Source: Microbacteriaceae bacterium | GTDB taxonomy: Bacteria; Actinomycetota; Actinomycetes; Actinomycetales; Microbacteriaceae | Assembly: GCA_014378715.1 (NCBI GenBank) | Contig: JACMNE010000160.1 | Coordinates: forward strand, 1-37,586 | Reading direction: 5' to 3' | DNA: 37,586 nucleotides | Notes under the pieces: generated by a model | The model's input: only the letters and a program-made list of their open reading frames with translations | Told to the model about the DNA's origin: nothing | Databases searched by the model: none | Shown: in pieces, positions 23,492 to 32,416 of the stretch | Layout: the number at the start of each line of letters is the position of its first letter | Numbering within the stretch: position 1 is the stretch's first letter | Position numbers and translations under genes: made by a program

Positions 23492-25193
23492 GCGGATGTC
23501 GCGGCACACGCCACGTCGACCATGGGCGGCGGCCATCACGGCGGTCGCCGCACTGGCAATCGCCCTGACCGGCTGCGTGGGCATCCCCACCTCCGGCCAG
23601 GTGACGGTGGGGCAGGCCCTCACCCAGCAGGACGCCGGCGACTTCGAGTTCTTCCCGCTCGGCCCGGCCGCGGGTGCCGACCAGGAGGGCATCCTCGAGG
23701 GGTTCGTCGCCGCCTTCACCGGCTCGGCCGGCGACTACGGAGTGGCCCGCCAGTTCCTCAGCAGCGGGTTCTCCGACCAATGGAACCCGCGCAGCAACGT
23801 GACGCTGCGCACGAACGCCCAGCGCTATGTGACGGTCGACGAGACGAGCATGGAGTACTCCGTCAACGCGGCGGCGACGGTCGACTCGGTGGGGCAGTTC
23901 CGGCAGGCGAACGCGCCGGCGCCGCTCACCATGCACTTCAGCTTCGTGATGGAGGACGGCCAGTGGCGCATCAGCAGCGCACCGGACGGCATCGTGCTGG
24001 CCGACGCGACTTTCCGGGCCATTTTCGACACCCACACGCTCTATTTTCTCGACCCGACCGGCATCCGGCTGGTGCCCGACCGGCGCTGGTTCCCCGCCGG
24101 CACGGCTGCCCTGCGGGTGGTGTCGACGCTCCTCGACGGTCCTCCGGCCTGGTTGCAGGGGGCCGCGCGTACTGCATTCCCCGAGGGCACCCGGCTCGCC
24201 AGTCCCGGTGTGGACGTGCAGTCGGGGGTGGCCCTCGTCGACCTCTCGACCGAGGCGCTCGCCGCCAGTTCCTCCGAGCGGCAGATGATGCAGCTCCAGC
24301 TCACCGCGAGTCTCACCAATGTTCCCAACATCCGCCGGGTGAGCATCTCGGTCGGGGACACCCCCCTGCAGGTGCCGGAGGTCGCCTCCTCCGCCCCCCA
24401 GACGAACCCGCAGGTGGATGCGCGCGCGCTCGCCTTCGACGGGACGGCCTTCGGCTTCCTCGTGCGCGACCAGGTCGCCCCGATCGCGGGGCTGAGTCAG
24501 AAGGTCGCGCAGGTGCGGCCTCTGGCGGCGACGCTCTCGGTGGGGGCGGACGCCGCCGCGGTGCTCGGGGCGGAGGGCGCGTGGGTGGTGCGCACGGGAG
24601 ACACCCCGTCGACGCTGCTCGACACCCGCCAGGACCTCGTGGCGCCGTCGCTCGACGACTACGGGTATGTCTGGGTCGCCTCCCGCAGGGATGCCTCGGT
24701 CGTGCGCGTCTACGACTACGCGGGGGTCGGCGTCGACATCCGCACCGGGTTGTCCGCCGACGCCGGGCTGTCGGCCATCGTGGTGTCGCGCGACGGTGCG
24801 CGTGTGGCGATCCTCGCCTCGACCCCGGCCGGCCCGCGACTGGTGGTGTCGTCGATCATCCGCGACGCCAACGCCGCCCAGGTGCCGACGGCGCTCAGCG
24901 CGCCCGTGATCGACGCGTCCACCGAGACCGGGGCGGCGCTCGACGCGACCTGGGTGGATGAGCTCTCGGTCGCGGTGCTTTCCGGAGCGGGCACACAGCG
25001 GGACGTGACGCTCTACGAGGTCGGCGGCGAGCGCTCGTCGCTCGGCCAGCCGGGCGCGGCCGTCTCGCTCGTCGGCGGAAATGGCGAGGCGGGCCTGCGT
25101 GGGCTCAGCGAGTCAGGCACCATCCTCGCCCGCAGCGGCAACGGTTGGACAGACACCGGAATCGAGGTGGCGTTCCTGGGGACCCAGCGCTAA
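23484..25193 (+). CDS. lpqB: Lipoprotein LpqB
   Basis: A 569-aa lipoprotein. A basic N-region and a hydrophobic helix end at lipobox LTGC, with Cys31 as the lipidated residue, followed by VGIPTSG. A GerMN-type domain covers about residues 190-300 (LYFLDPTGIRLVPDRRWFP...AALRVVSTLLDGPP...FPEGTRL), followed by a beta-propeller-like C-terminal half. In mycobacteria LpqB interacts with MtrB and influences MtrA phosphorylation, so mtrA-mtrB-lpqB is one signalling operon. It overlaps mtrB by 8 bp. The dispersed 9-mer falls on its fifth codon. Confidence 0.93.
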   Translation: MAERMSRHTPRRPWAAAITAVAALAIALTGCVGIPTSGQVTVGQALTQQDAGDFEFFPLGPAAGADQEGILEGFVAAFTGSAGDYGVARQFLSSGFSDQWNPRSNVTLRTNAQRYVTVDETSMEYSVNAAATVDSVGQFRQANAPAPLTMHFSFVMEDGQWRISSAPDGIVLADATFRAIFDTHTLYFLDPTGIRLVPDRRWFPAGTAALRVVSTLLDGPPAWLQGAARTAFPEGTRLASPGVDVQSGVALVDLSTEALAASSSERQMMQLQLTASLTNVPNIRRVSISVGDTPLQVPEVASSAPQTNPQVDARALAFDGTAFGFLVRDQVAPIAGLSQKVAQVRPLAATLSVGADAAAVLGAEGAWVVRTGDTPSTLLDTRQDLVAPSLDDYGYVWVASRRDASVVRVYDYAGVGVDIRTGLSADAGLSAIVVSRDGARVAILASTPAGPRLVVSSIIRDANAAQVPTALSAPVIDASTETGAALDATWVDELSVAVLSGAGTQRDVTLYEVGGERSSLGQPGAAVSLVGGNGEAGLRGLSESGTILARSGNGWTDTGIEVAFLGTQR

Positions 25194-25329
25194 CCCGCCC
25201 TGACGGCCCTGCCCTGACCCGCCCTCACCTGCCCTGCCGTTCCCTCCTCCCCAGGTCAGCGGATGTCGCGGTGTCCCCGGTTCCGGTCGGGGGCGCCCGC
25301 CCCGGTTCACGGGCGCCGAGGCTGGGCGC

Positions 25330-26148
25330 ATGGCAGACTCCCCGTCCTCGCGCCGTGCTGTGCGCAGTGCTGTGCGCAGTGCTGTGCGCAGTGCTGTGCG
25401 CGGGGCCTGGGCCGTGCTCTTCCCGGTCGACTGCGCCGGCTGCGGGGTGCCCGACCATGCGCTGTGCGACGCCTGCCGCGCCGTCATCTCCGTCGCCGCC
25501 TCCGGGACACTCAGCATCACCTCTCTGGAGGGCCAACCGGGGGACACTGGGCTTGTCGTGACCAGTGCTCTTACCTATGACGGGGTGGTGCGGAGCACGA
25601 TCATCGCGTTCAAGGAGCAGGGCAGAACGGATGTCGCGCGCCCGCTGTCCACCGCGCTCGGGGCGGCCATCGCGGCGGCGCTCGCCGCGGCTCCCGCGTC
25701 GCTGGCCGAGGCTGCTCCCGCGGCGGCGCCCGCCCCGGCCCGGCATCCAGGGCCAACGGAATCTGCTCTCGCCCGCCCCGTCGAACTCGTCATCATGCCG
25801 ACCAGCCGGGCCGCCTTCCGCCGACGCGGCTACGACCCCGTCGGCCGACTCCTGGCGCGCGCGGGCGTGCCGCGCCTCGCCAGGGTCCTCCGCCGGGTGC
25901 GCCGCACCGGGCGCCAGAAGACCCTCGGCCGCGAGGGGCGCCTGGCGAACCTCTCCGGCTCCCTCGCCCCGGTGTCCCGGCTCGACGGCAGGGTGTTCCT
26001 GATCGTCGACGACGTCGTCACGACCGGGGCGACCATCGTCGAGATGGCGCGCGCCGTGCGCGCGGGTGGGGGCGTGGTGGTCGGGGCCGCAACCCTCGCC
26101 GCGACGAAGCGGCGCCTGCCGATTGTGACGCGACTCGCCGCGCGCTGA
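25330..26148 (+). CDS. ComFC-like phosphoribosyltransferase
   Basis: A 272-aa protein of the ComF/GntX type. A zinc-ribbon-like start has Cys35, Cys38, Cys46 and Cys49; the middle has ALTYDGVVRSTIIAFKEQGR; the PRPP loop is LIVDDVVTTGAT near the C-terminus, preceded by RRTGRQKTLGREGRLAN, typical for ComFC (the conserved R-T-x-x-Q-x-x-L). ComFC is needed for DNA uptake in naturally competent bacteria, though orthologs occur in others. An Ala-rich insertion near residues 115-145 is longer than usual. Residues 10-24 are a tandem repeat AVRS. The ATG at 25330 has only a weak GAGG upstream. In M. tuberculosis the ortholog Rv3242c has the same neighbours. Confidence 0.85.
   Translation: MADSPSSRRAVRSAVRSAVRSAVRGAWAVLFPVDCAGCGVPDHALCDACRAVISVAASGTLSITSLEGQPGDTGLVVTSALTYDGVVRSTIIAFKEQGRTDVARPLSTALGAAIAAALAAAPASLAEAAPAAAPAPARHPGPTESALARPVELVIMPTSRAAFRRRGYDPVGRLLARAGVPRLARVLRRVRRTGRQKTLGREGRLANLSGSLAPVSRLDGRVFLIVDDVVTTGATIVEMARAVRAGGGVVVGAATLAATKRRLPIVTRLAAR
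25357..25392 (+). repeat. 12-bp tandem repeat in comFC-like gene
   Basis: GCTGTGCGCAGT three times without a mismatch, followed by a partial fourth copy up to about 25402. It encodes Ala-Val-Arg-Ser repeats just before the zinc motif. Confidence 0.9.
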
Positions 26149-26261
26149 TGACTTCCAGCGGTACGGGGACTATGTTGAGGGCGAAAGAGGCGCGGATCAT
26201 CGCCTGGTTCACAGGCACTGTGTTGATCACACCAACGTGCCAATGGAACTGGGAGGACGCA

Positions 26262-26954
26262 ATGGAAATTTCCATCAACGGACTGGGTGTCGGGATCACC
26301 GATCGATTCCGCGAGTATGCGACCGAGAAGGCCGACAAGATCACCCACCTCGCCGACAAGGCCATGGCCTTCGAGGTCAAGGTCACCCGGCACAACGAGA
26401 AGAACGGGTCGTCGGGGGACGACAGGGTCGAGCTGACGCTCGTTGGACCCGGCCCTCTGGTACGAGCGGAGTCCAACGGGTCCGACAAGTACGTGGCGTT
26501 CGACCTCGCGCTCGACAAGCTCATCGAGCGACTCCGCCGCGCGAAGGACCGCCACAAGGTCCACCGGGGAAAGCGCCGCCCCACGTCCCTGCGCGAAGCG
26601 ACGGCCGACGGCTTCAGCGTCGTCGACATCACACCGGCCGGGCCCGACGTGCTCGAGAAGGTGCGCACCGGCAGCGTCGACATCATCGCCGACGAGGCCG
26701 GGGAGGTCGAGGAGGACTGGAGCCCCGTCGTCATCCGCAAGAAGGTCTTCGCCGCCATGCCGATGACTGTCGACGACGCGCTGTACTACATGGAGCTGGT
26801 CGGGCACGACTTCTACCTGTTCATCGACGCCGAGAACGACCGCCCGAGCGTCGTCTACCGCCGGAAGGGCTGGGACTACGGGGTCATCGGCCTCGACGAT
26901 TCGAGCCTGGACCTGCAGGAGGCCGCGACGCTCTCGCGCAAGGCCAATCGCTGA
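26262..26954 (+). CDS. hpf: Long-form ribosome hibernation promoting factor
   Basis: A 230-aa HPF. The N-terminal domain (residues 1-105) starts MEISINGLGVGITDRFREYA and carries the basic helix IERLRRAKDRHKVHRGKRR; the C-terminal dimerisation domain (about 165-225) has VIRKKVFAAMPMTVDDALYYMELVGHDFYLFIDAENDRPSVVYRRKGWDYGVIGL. Long HPF pairs two 70S ribosomes into inactive 100S dimers in resting or stressed cells. The ATG at 26262 has GGGAGG at 6 bases; an earlier in-frame start at 26148 lacks this and is not conserved. A strong hairpin follows the gene. Confidence 0.94.
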   Translation: MEISINGLGVGITDRFREYATEKADKITHLADKAMAFEVKVTRHNEKNGSSGDDRVELTLVGPGPLVRAESNGSDKYVAFDLALDKLIERLRRAKDRHKVHRGKRRPTSLREATADGFSVVDITPAGPDVLEKVRTGSVDIIADEAGEVEEDWSPVVIRKKVFAAMPMTVDDALYYMELVGHDFYLFIDAENDRPSVVYRRKGWDYGVIGLDDSSLDLQEAATLSRKANR

Positions 26955-26989
26955 GTCTGGAGCTGGCCCCGTGAGCTGACATCGGGTCA

Positions 26990-27024
26990 TGAGGGGCATC
27001 ACCCCTGCCGGGTGGTGCCCCTCA
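26990..27024 (+). terminator. Terminator hairpin after hpf
   Basis: TGAGGGGCATCACC at 26990-27003 pairs with GGTGGTGCCCCTCA at 27011-27024: 14 pairs with one G-U and a 7-base loop. This is the strongest stem in the window and separates hpf from secA. Confidence 0.8.
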
Positions 27025-27047
27025 GCCACCGTCAAGCGCGATCTGGC

Positions 27048-27053
27048 TAAGAT
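27048..27053 (+). promoter_or_regulatory. -10 element of secA
   Basis: TAAGAT in a TGG-extended setting, about 60 bases before the GTG. No clear -35 is visible. Transcripts would carry a leader of roughly 55 bases that contains the hairpin at 27066-27087. Confidence 0.5.
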
Positions 27054-27065
27054 TGATGCGCATCA

Positions 27066-27087
27066 CGGATCGGTCACGACTGATCCG
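27066..27087 (+). promoter_or_regulatory. Stem-loop in the secA leader
   Basis: CGGATCGGTC at 27066-27075 faces GACTGATCCG at 27078-27087; ten positions pair with one G-U, the innermost pairs opening to a loop. It lies just after the presumed transcription start, so it could be a leader RNA structure or an operator dyad. Confidence 0.5.
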
Positions 27088-27113
27088 CCGCGCGAACGCA
27101 ATGGGAGTTTCCG

Positions 27114-29942
<2,829 letters not shown>

Positions 29943-29961
29943 CCGCGCCCCGCGACATCCG

Positions 29962-29977
29962 CTGGCCAAACAGCCAG
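29962..29977. terminator. Short hairpin between secA and Rv3235-family gene
   Basis: CTGGC at 29962-29966 and GCCAG at 29973-29977 with a 6-base loop, directly after a copy of the dispersed 9-mer. The stem is only 5 bp, so termination is uncertain. Confidence 0.3.
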
Positions 29978-29988
29978 GGCATAAACAG

Positions 29989-30627
29989 CTAGAGCACGTT
30001 GATGGCAGTCGCGCGCCAGCGGGAGTCCATGCCCTCGAGCCGGATCGCGACAGCACGGGTGCGTGCGCGCCCGGAGACGATCACGACGGCCTCGACGACC
30101 CCGTCGCGCGGCTCGCACATCGTCAGCGAGCCGATCACGATCGCCGGACGCACGGCGCGCTGGCCCTTCGCCTGCCTGGCGCGCGCCGAGATGACCACGC
30201 GCTTCACCAAATGCCCGTAGACGTCGTCGGTGACCCACCGCGCGATCTGCTCGAGATCGCGGGCCCCCGCGAGGATCTCGATGACGCAGCGGGTGAGGTT
30301 CTCCAGCAGCGGCTCCGGACGGGGGAGCGACGCGCGGCCGACCGGCTGGTGGCCGAAGAACTCGTCGGAACGGATGCGCTGCCGGGTCGGACGACCGGTG
30401 CGGTCCGGGTCCGGGAGTGTGGTCTCCGCCTGCACGGTACTGGCGTCGCCGGTGCTGGCGTCCTGTGTGCTCGCGTCGTCGGTACTGGCGTCGCCGGTAC
30501 TGGCGTCCTGTGTGCTGGCGTGCTGTGCGCTGGCGTCGTCGATGCCCGCGTCCCCCGCGCTCCGACCTCCCGTGCTCCCCGCTACCCTTCTCGGAGGTGA
30601 CGTGTCGTCAGGTAGTGCGTTGCTCAT
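29989..30627 (-). CDS. Rv3235-family (DUF6459-like) protein
   Basis: A 212-aa protein with two parts. The N-terminal 80 residues are low complexity and include a pentapeptide repeat DAST-x. The C-terminal 115 residues form the conserved domain: LLENLTRCVIEILAGARDLEQIARWVTDDVYGHLVKRV, then IGSLTMCEPRDGVVEAVVIVSGRARTRAVAIRLEGMDSRWRATAINVL. It is found beside secA in many actinobacteria (Rv3235 in M. tuberculosis, as I recall). Its role is unknown, possibly linked to secretion by location only. The ATG at 30627 has GGAGGAG directly upstream. A 15-bp dyad lies about 60 bases upstream. Confidence 0.75.
   Translation of the reverse strand: MSNALPDDTSPPRRVAGSTGGRSAGDAGIDDASAQHASTQDASTGDASTDDASTQDASTGDASTVQAETTLPDPDRTGRPTRQRIRSDEFFGHQPVGRASLPRPEPLLENLTRCVIEILAGARDLEQIARWVTDDVYGHLVKRVVISARARQAKGQRAVRPAIVIGSLTMCEPRDGVVEAVVIVSGRARTRAVAIRLEGMDSRWRATAINVL
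30436..30555 (-). repeat. 15-bp tandem repeat, eight units, in Rv3235-family gene
   Basis: Units of 15 bp on the plus strand such as GGTACTGGCGTCGCC (30436 and 30481, identical) and GGTGCTGGCGTCCTG. Units 1-3 and 4-6 also repeat as a 45-bp block. The gene reads them as DAST-G/Q/D pentapeptides. The number of units can change without a frameshift. Confidence 0.88.
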
Positions 30628-30684
30628 CTCTCCTCCGAGTCCCCGGCTGATGCGGGCCCCGGTGCGGGGTTCCGCGATATGAGA

Positions 30685-30699
30685 CTGACACTGTGTCAG
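30685..30699. promoter_or_regulatory. 15-bp dyad, possible operator
   Basis: CTGACAC-T-GTGTCAG, perfect 7-bp arms around one base, in the 156-bp divergent gap between the Rv3235-family gene and the gene at 30784. The size and symmetry are those of TetR-type operators; the regulator is unknown. Confidence 0.5.
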
Positions 30700-30735
30700 G
30701 TGCTCCACGAGGCTGTCCACGCCCCACAAATGGGT

Positions 30736-30744
30736 TGTGGATAA
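30736..30744 (-). promoter_or_regulatory. Perfect DnaA-box sequence
   Basis: TGTGGATAA on the plus strand, i.e. the DnaA box consensus TTATCCACA on the minus strand. It sits in a small GGGTT/AACCC dyad, about 40 bases upstream of the gene at 30784. Confidence 0.5.
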
Positions 30745-30771
30745 CCCGAGCGCGACCCGGTGGCGCGGCCC

Positions 30772-30777
30772 TAGCGT
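30772..30777 (+). promoter_or_regulatory. -10 element of gene at 30784 (leaderless)
   Basis: TAGCGT, then 6 bases, then the ATG at 30784; there is no ribosome site. Confidence 0.45.
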
Positions 30778-30783
30778 CGCTGC

Positions 30784-31383
30784 ATGCGCTGGGACAACCT
30801 GTTCGACGACCTCGAGGGCCAGCTCGAGAACGAGAGGGAGGCGGAGGAGGTCGACCTTCGTGCCGAGGAGGAGCGTCTGCGCCTGGGCAGGCTGTCCGTA
30901 CGCGACCGCATCCTCGCCGTGCACGATGCGCACAGCCGGCACGCGCCGTACGCGATCCAGCTGGAGCTCGCCGACGGGCACCCGGTGCGCGTGCGCCCGA
31001 CGACGATCGGGAGGGATTGGTTCTCGGCTGACCTCCTGGGCGACGGCCCCGCCGCCCAGTGTGTGGTGCCGTTCTCAGCCATCGCCGCGGTCTTCTTCAC
31101 CCGCTCGCAGCTGGCCCAGAGCCTCGTGCCGCCCGTCCGCCCGGAGACCGCGGCGACGTTGTCGGCCCGGCTCGGCCTCGGCTTCGTGCTGCGCGACCTG
31201 TGCCGCCGGCGGGCGACCGTCGATCTTCGCCTCACCCGATCGCAGCTGTTCGGCACGATCGACCGGGTCGGGCGGGACCACTTCGACCTGGCCGTGCACG
31301 AGGCGGGGTCGGCCAGGCGCGAGTCGGCGGTGAGCCAGTACCGGGTGGTGTCCTTCGATCAGGTGGTCTTCTTGCGGGTCTGA
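30784..31383 (+). CDS. Conserved actinobacterial protein, function unknown
   Basis: A 199-aa soluble protein with no domain I recognise. Residues 1-40 are highly charged and likely helical (FDDLEGQLENEREAEEVDLRAEEERLRLGRLSVRDRI). The rest alternates short strands and looks like two small beta-barrels, LELADGHPVRVRPTTIGRDWFSADLL and TVDLRLTRSQLFGTIDRVGRDHFDLAVH, similar in rhythm to Sm/PRC-like folds. The first part resembles scaffold or ribosome-associated small proteins, but this is only a guess. The gene is leaderless by sequence and overlaps the 3' end of the HTH gene by 25 bp tail to tail. Confidence 0.65.
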   Translation: MRWDNLFDDLEGQLENEREAEEVDLRAEEERLRLGRLSVRDRILAVHDAHSRHAPYAIQLELADGHPVRVRPTTIGRDWFSADLLGDGPAAQCVVPFSAIAAVFFTRSQLAQSLVPPVRPETAATLSARLGLGFVLRDLCRRRATVDLRLTRSQLFGTIDRVGRDHFDLAVHEAGSARRESAVSQYRVVSFDQVVFLRV

Positions 31384-31661
31384 TCCCGGTCGGCCGGGTC
31401 GAAGGAGTATTCGGGAACGGCGGAGAAGTCGAACTCCTGGAACAGGCTCGCACGGCGCGACTCCTCGTACCTGGCCTGGATGAAGGCCTCGAGCTCCACC
31501 CGTTCGATGCGCCACTGCCCGTTGCGGCCGATCTTGATGGCGCGCAGCTCACCCGACCGCACGAGGCCGTAGGCCTGCCCGGCGGAGATGTTGAGGATCT
31601 CGGCGGTGTCGGCGAGCGTGAGGAACCGCCCGAGGTCGTCGGGGTTCTCGTGCTCGTCCAT
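31359..31661 (-). CDS. Excisionase-like helix-turn-helix protein
   Basis: A 100-aa DNA-binding protein with an excisionase/BldC-type winged helix at residues 12-65: FLTLADTAEILNISAGQAYGLVRSGELRAIKIGRNGQWRIERVELEAFIQARYEE. The C-terminal 35 residues (FQEFDFSAVPEYSFDPADRDQTRKK) are outside the domain. It is divergent from the SAF/CpaE-like pair with about 115 bp between, so it could regulate that pair. The minus-strand GATAAT lies 6 bases before the ATG at 31661, suggesting leaderless expression. No integrase is nearby, so a phage origin is not supported. Confidence 0.8.
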   Translation of the reverse strand: MDEHENPDDLGRFLTLADTAEILNISAGQAYGLVRSGELRAIKIGRNGQWRIERVELEAFIQARYEESRRASLFQEFDFSAVPEYSFDPADRDQTRKKTT

Positions 31662-31667
31662 GCCTCG

Positions 31668-31673
31668 ATTATC
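31668..31673 (-). promoter_or_regulatory. -10 element of HTH gene (leaderless)
   Basis: GATAAT on the minus strand followed by 6 bases and the ATG at 31661. Confidence 0.45.
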
Positions 31674-31700
31674 CGCGTCGGCGCTCTTCTCCGGCTGGCC

Positions 31701-31709
31701 TGTGGATAA
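31701..31709 (-). promoter_or_regulatory. Second perfect DnaA-box sequence
   Basis: TGTGGATAA on the plus strand, same orientation as the copy at 30736, located in the divergent gap upstream of the HTH and SAF genes. Confidence 0.5.
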
Positions 31710-31776
31710 CTTCCCCGCCGTCGGCACCGTCCGGCGACGATAGGGGGGCCCGTTCGCACACCCGAGGGAGCCGCGC

Positions 31777-32415
31777 ATGAAACGCCCGTCAGCACGCGGA
31801 GAGCATCCGCCCAGATCGGTCTGGTTCGACCCGCGCTTCGGCATCGGCATCCTGCTCGTGGCAGCGTCGATCGCCGGGGTCGCCTGGACGGTGTCGGCGA
31901 CCACCCGCACGGTTCAGGTGTGGGTGGCGCGGCCCGCGCTCGCGCCCGGCGATGCGGTGACTGCCGACGATCTCACGCTCGCGAGCGTGCTGCTCGGCTC
32001 CGCGGCATCCGCTTACCTGGAGGAGGACGATCTCGACGGCACAGTCGTCGTGACGCGGCCCATCGGGGCCGGCGAGCTGGTGCCGGTCGCCTCCCTTGGC
32101 ACCGCCGACGGGGTGCACGTTGCGTCCGTCGTCGTCACCACGCAGTCGGAGCTGCCGCGCGCGGTGCAGGAGGGCGCGATGGTCGACCTCTGGTGTGCCA
32201 CACCGGTCGAGGGCGGCGGCTACGGGCCGCCAGCCGTGCTGGCCCCCTCCGCGCTGGTCGCCAGGGTCGTCGAGCGCGATGGGCTCATCGCGGGCGGCCA
32301 GGGCACAGCGGTCGAGGTGCTCGTCGCCAGGGATCGCGTCGCCGAGGTGCTCGCCGCGATCGACAACGAGGGCGCCATGTCTCTCGTTCCCGTCGCGGTG
32401 CCGGTGGGCGGCTGA
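31777..32415 (+). CDS. SAF-domain (CpaB/RcpC-like) membrane protein
   Basis: A 212-aa protein with one N-terminal membrane helix (residues about 21-42) and a SAF domain near residues 45-110: VARPALAPGDAVTADDLTLASVLL, then TVVVTRPIGAGELVP, the usual SAF pattern of CpaB-like pilus assembly proteins. The rest is a beta-rich domain with AVQEGAMVDLWCATP. CpaB helps assemble Flp/Tad pili, but no CpaF ATPase, TadB/C or pilin is visible in this window. The ATG at 31777 has GAGGGAG upstream. It is followed after 1 bp by the CpaE-like gene, so they form an operon. Confidence 0.78.
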   Translation: MKRPSARGEHPPRSVWFDPRFGIGILLVAASIAGVAWTVSATTRTVQVWVARPALAPGDAVTADDLTLASVLLGSAASAYLEEDDLDGTVVVTRPIGAGELVPVASLGTADGVHVASVVVTTQSELPRAVQEGAMVDLWCATPVEGGGYGPPAVLAPSALVARVVERDGLIAGGQGTAVEVLVARDRVAEVLAAIDNEGAMSLVPVAVPVGG

Positions 32416-32416
32416 G

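Noticed and set aside
21143-23719. 858-codon frame on the minus strand opposite mtrA-mtrB
   Set aside because: Shadow of two certain genes; rich in His, Arg, Asp and Gly with no motifs.
26148-26261. N-terminal extension of HPF from 26148
   Set aside because: The conserved HPF begins at MEISING (26262) with a strong ribosome site; the extension has no family match.
30436-30555. Regular repeats that could suggest a CRISPR array
   Set aside because: Units are 15 bp head to tail without unique spacers, and they stay in frame within a conserved gene; no cas genes are near.
31359-31661. Prophage or integrative element because of the excisionase-like protein
   Set aside because: There is no integrase, attachment repeat or phage gene nearby; excisionase-like HTH proteins are often ordinary regulators in actinobacteria.
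30685-31709. Chromosomal origin suggested by DnaA boxes
   Set aside because: Only two boxes about 1 kb apart, no AT-rich unwinding element and no dnaA/dnaN neighbours.
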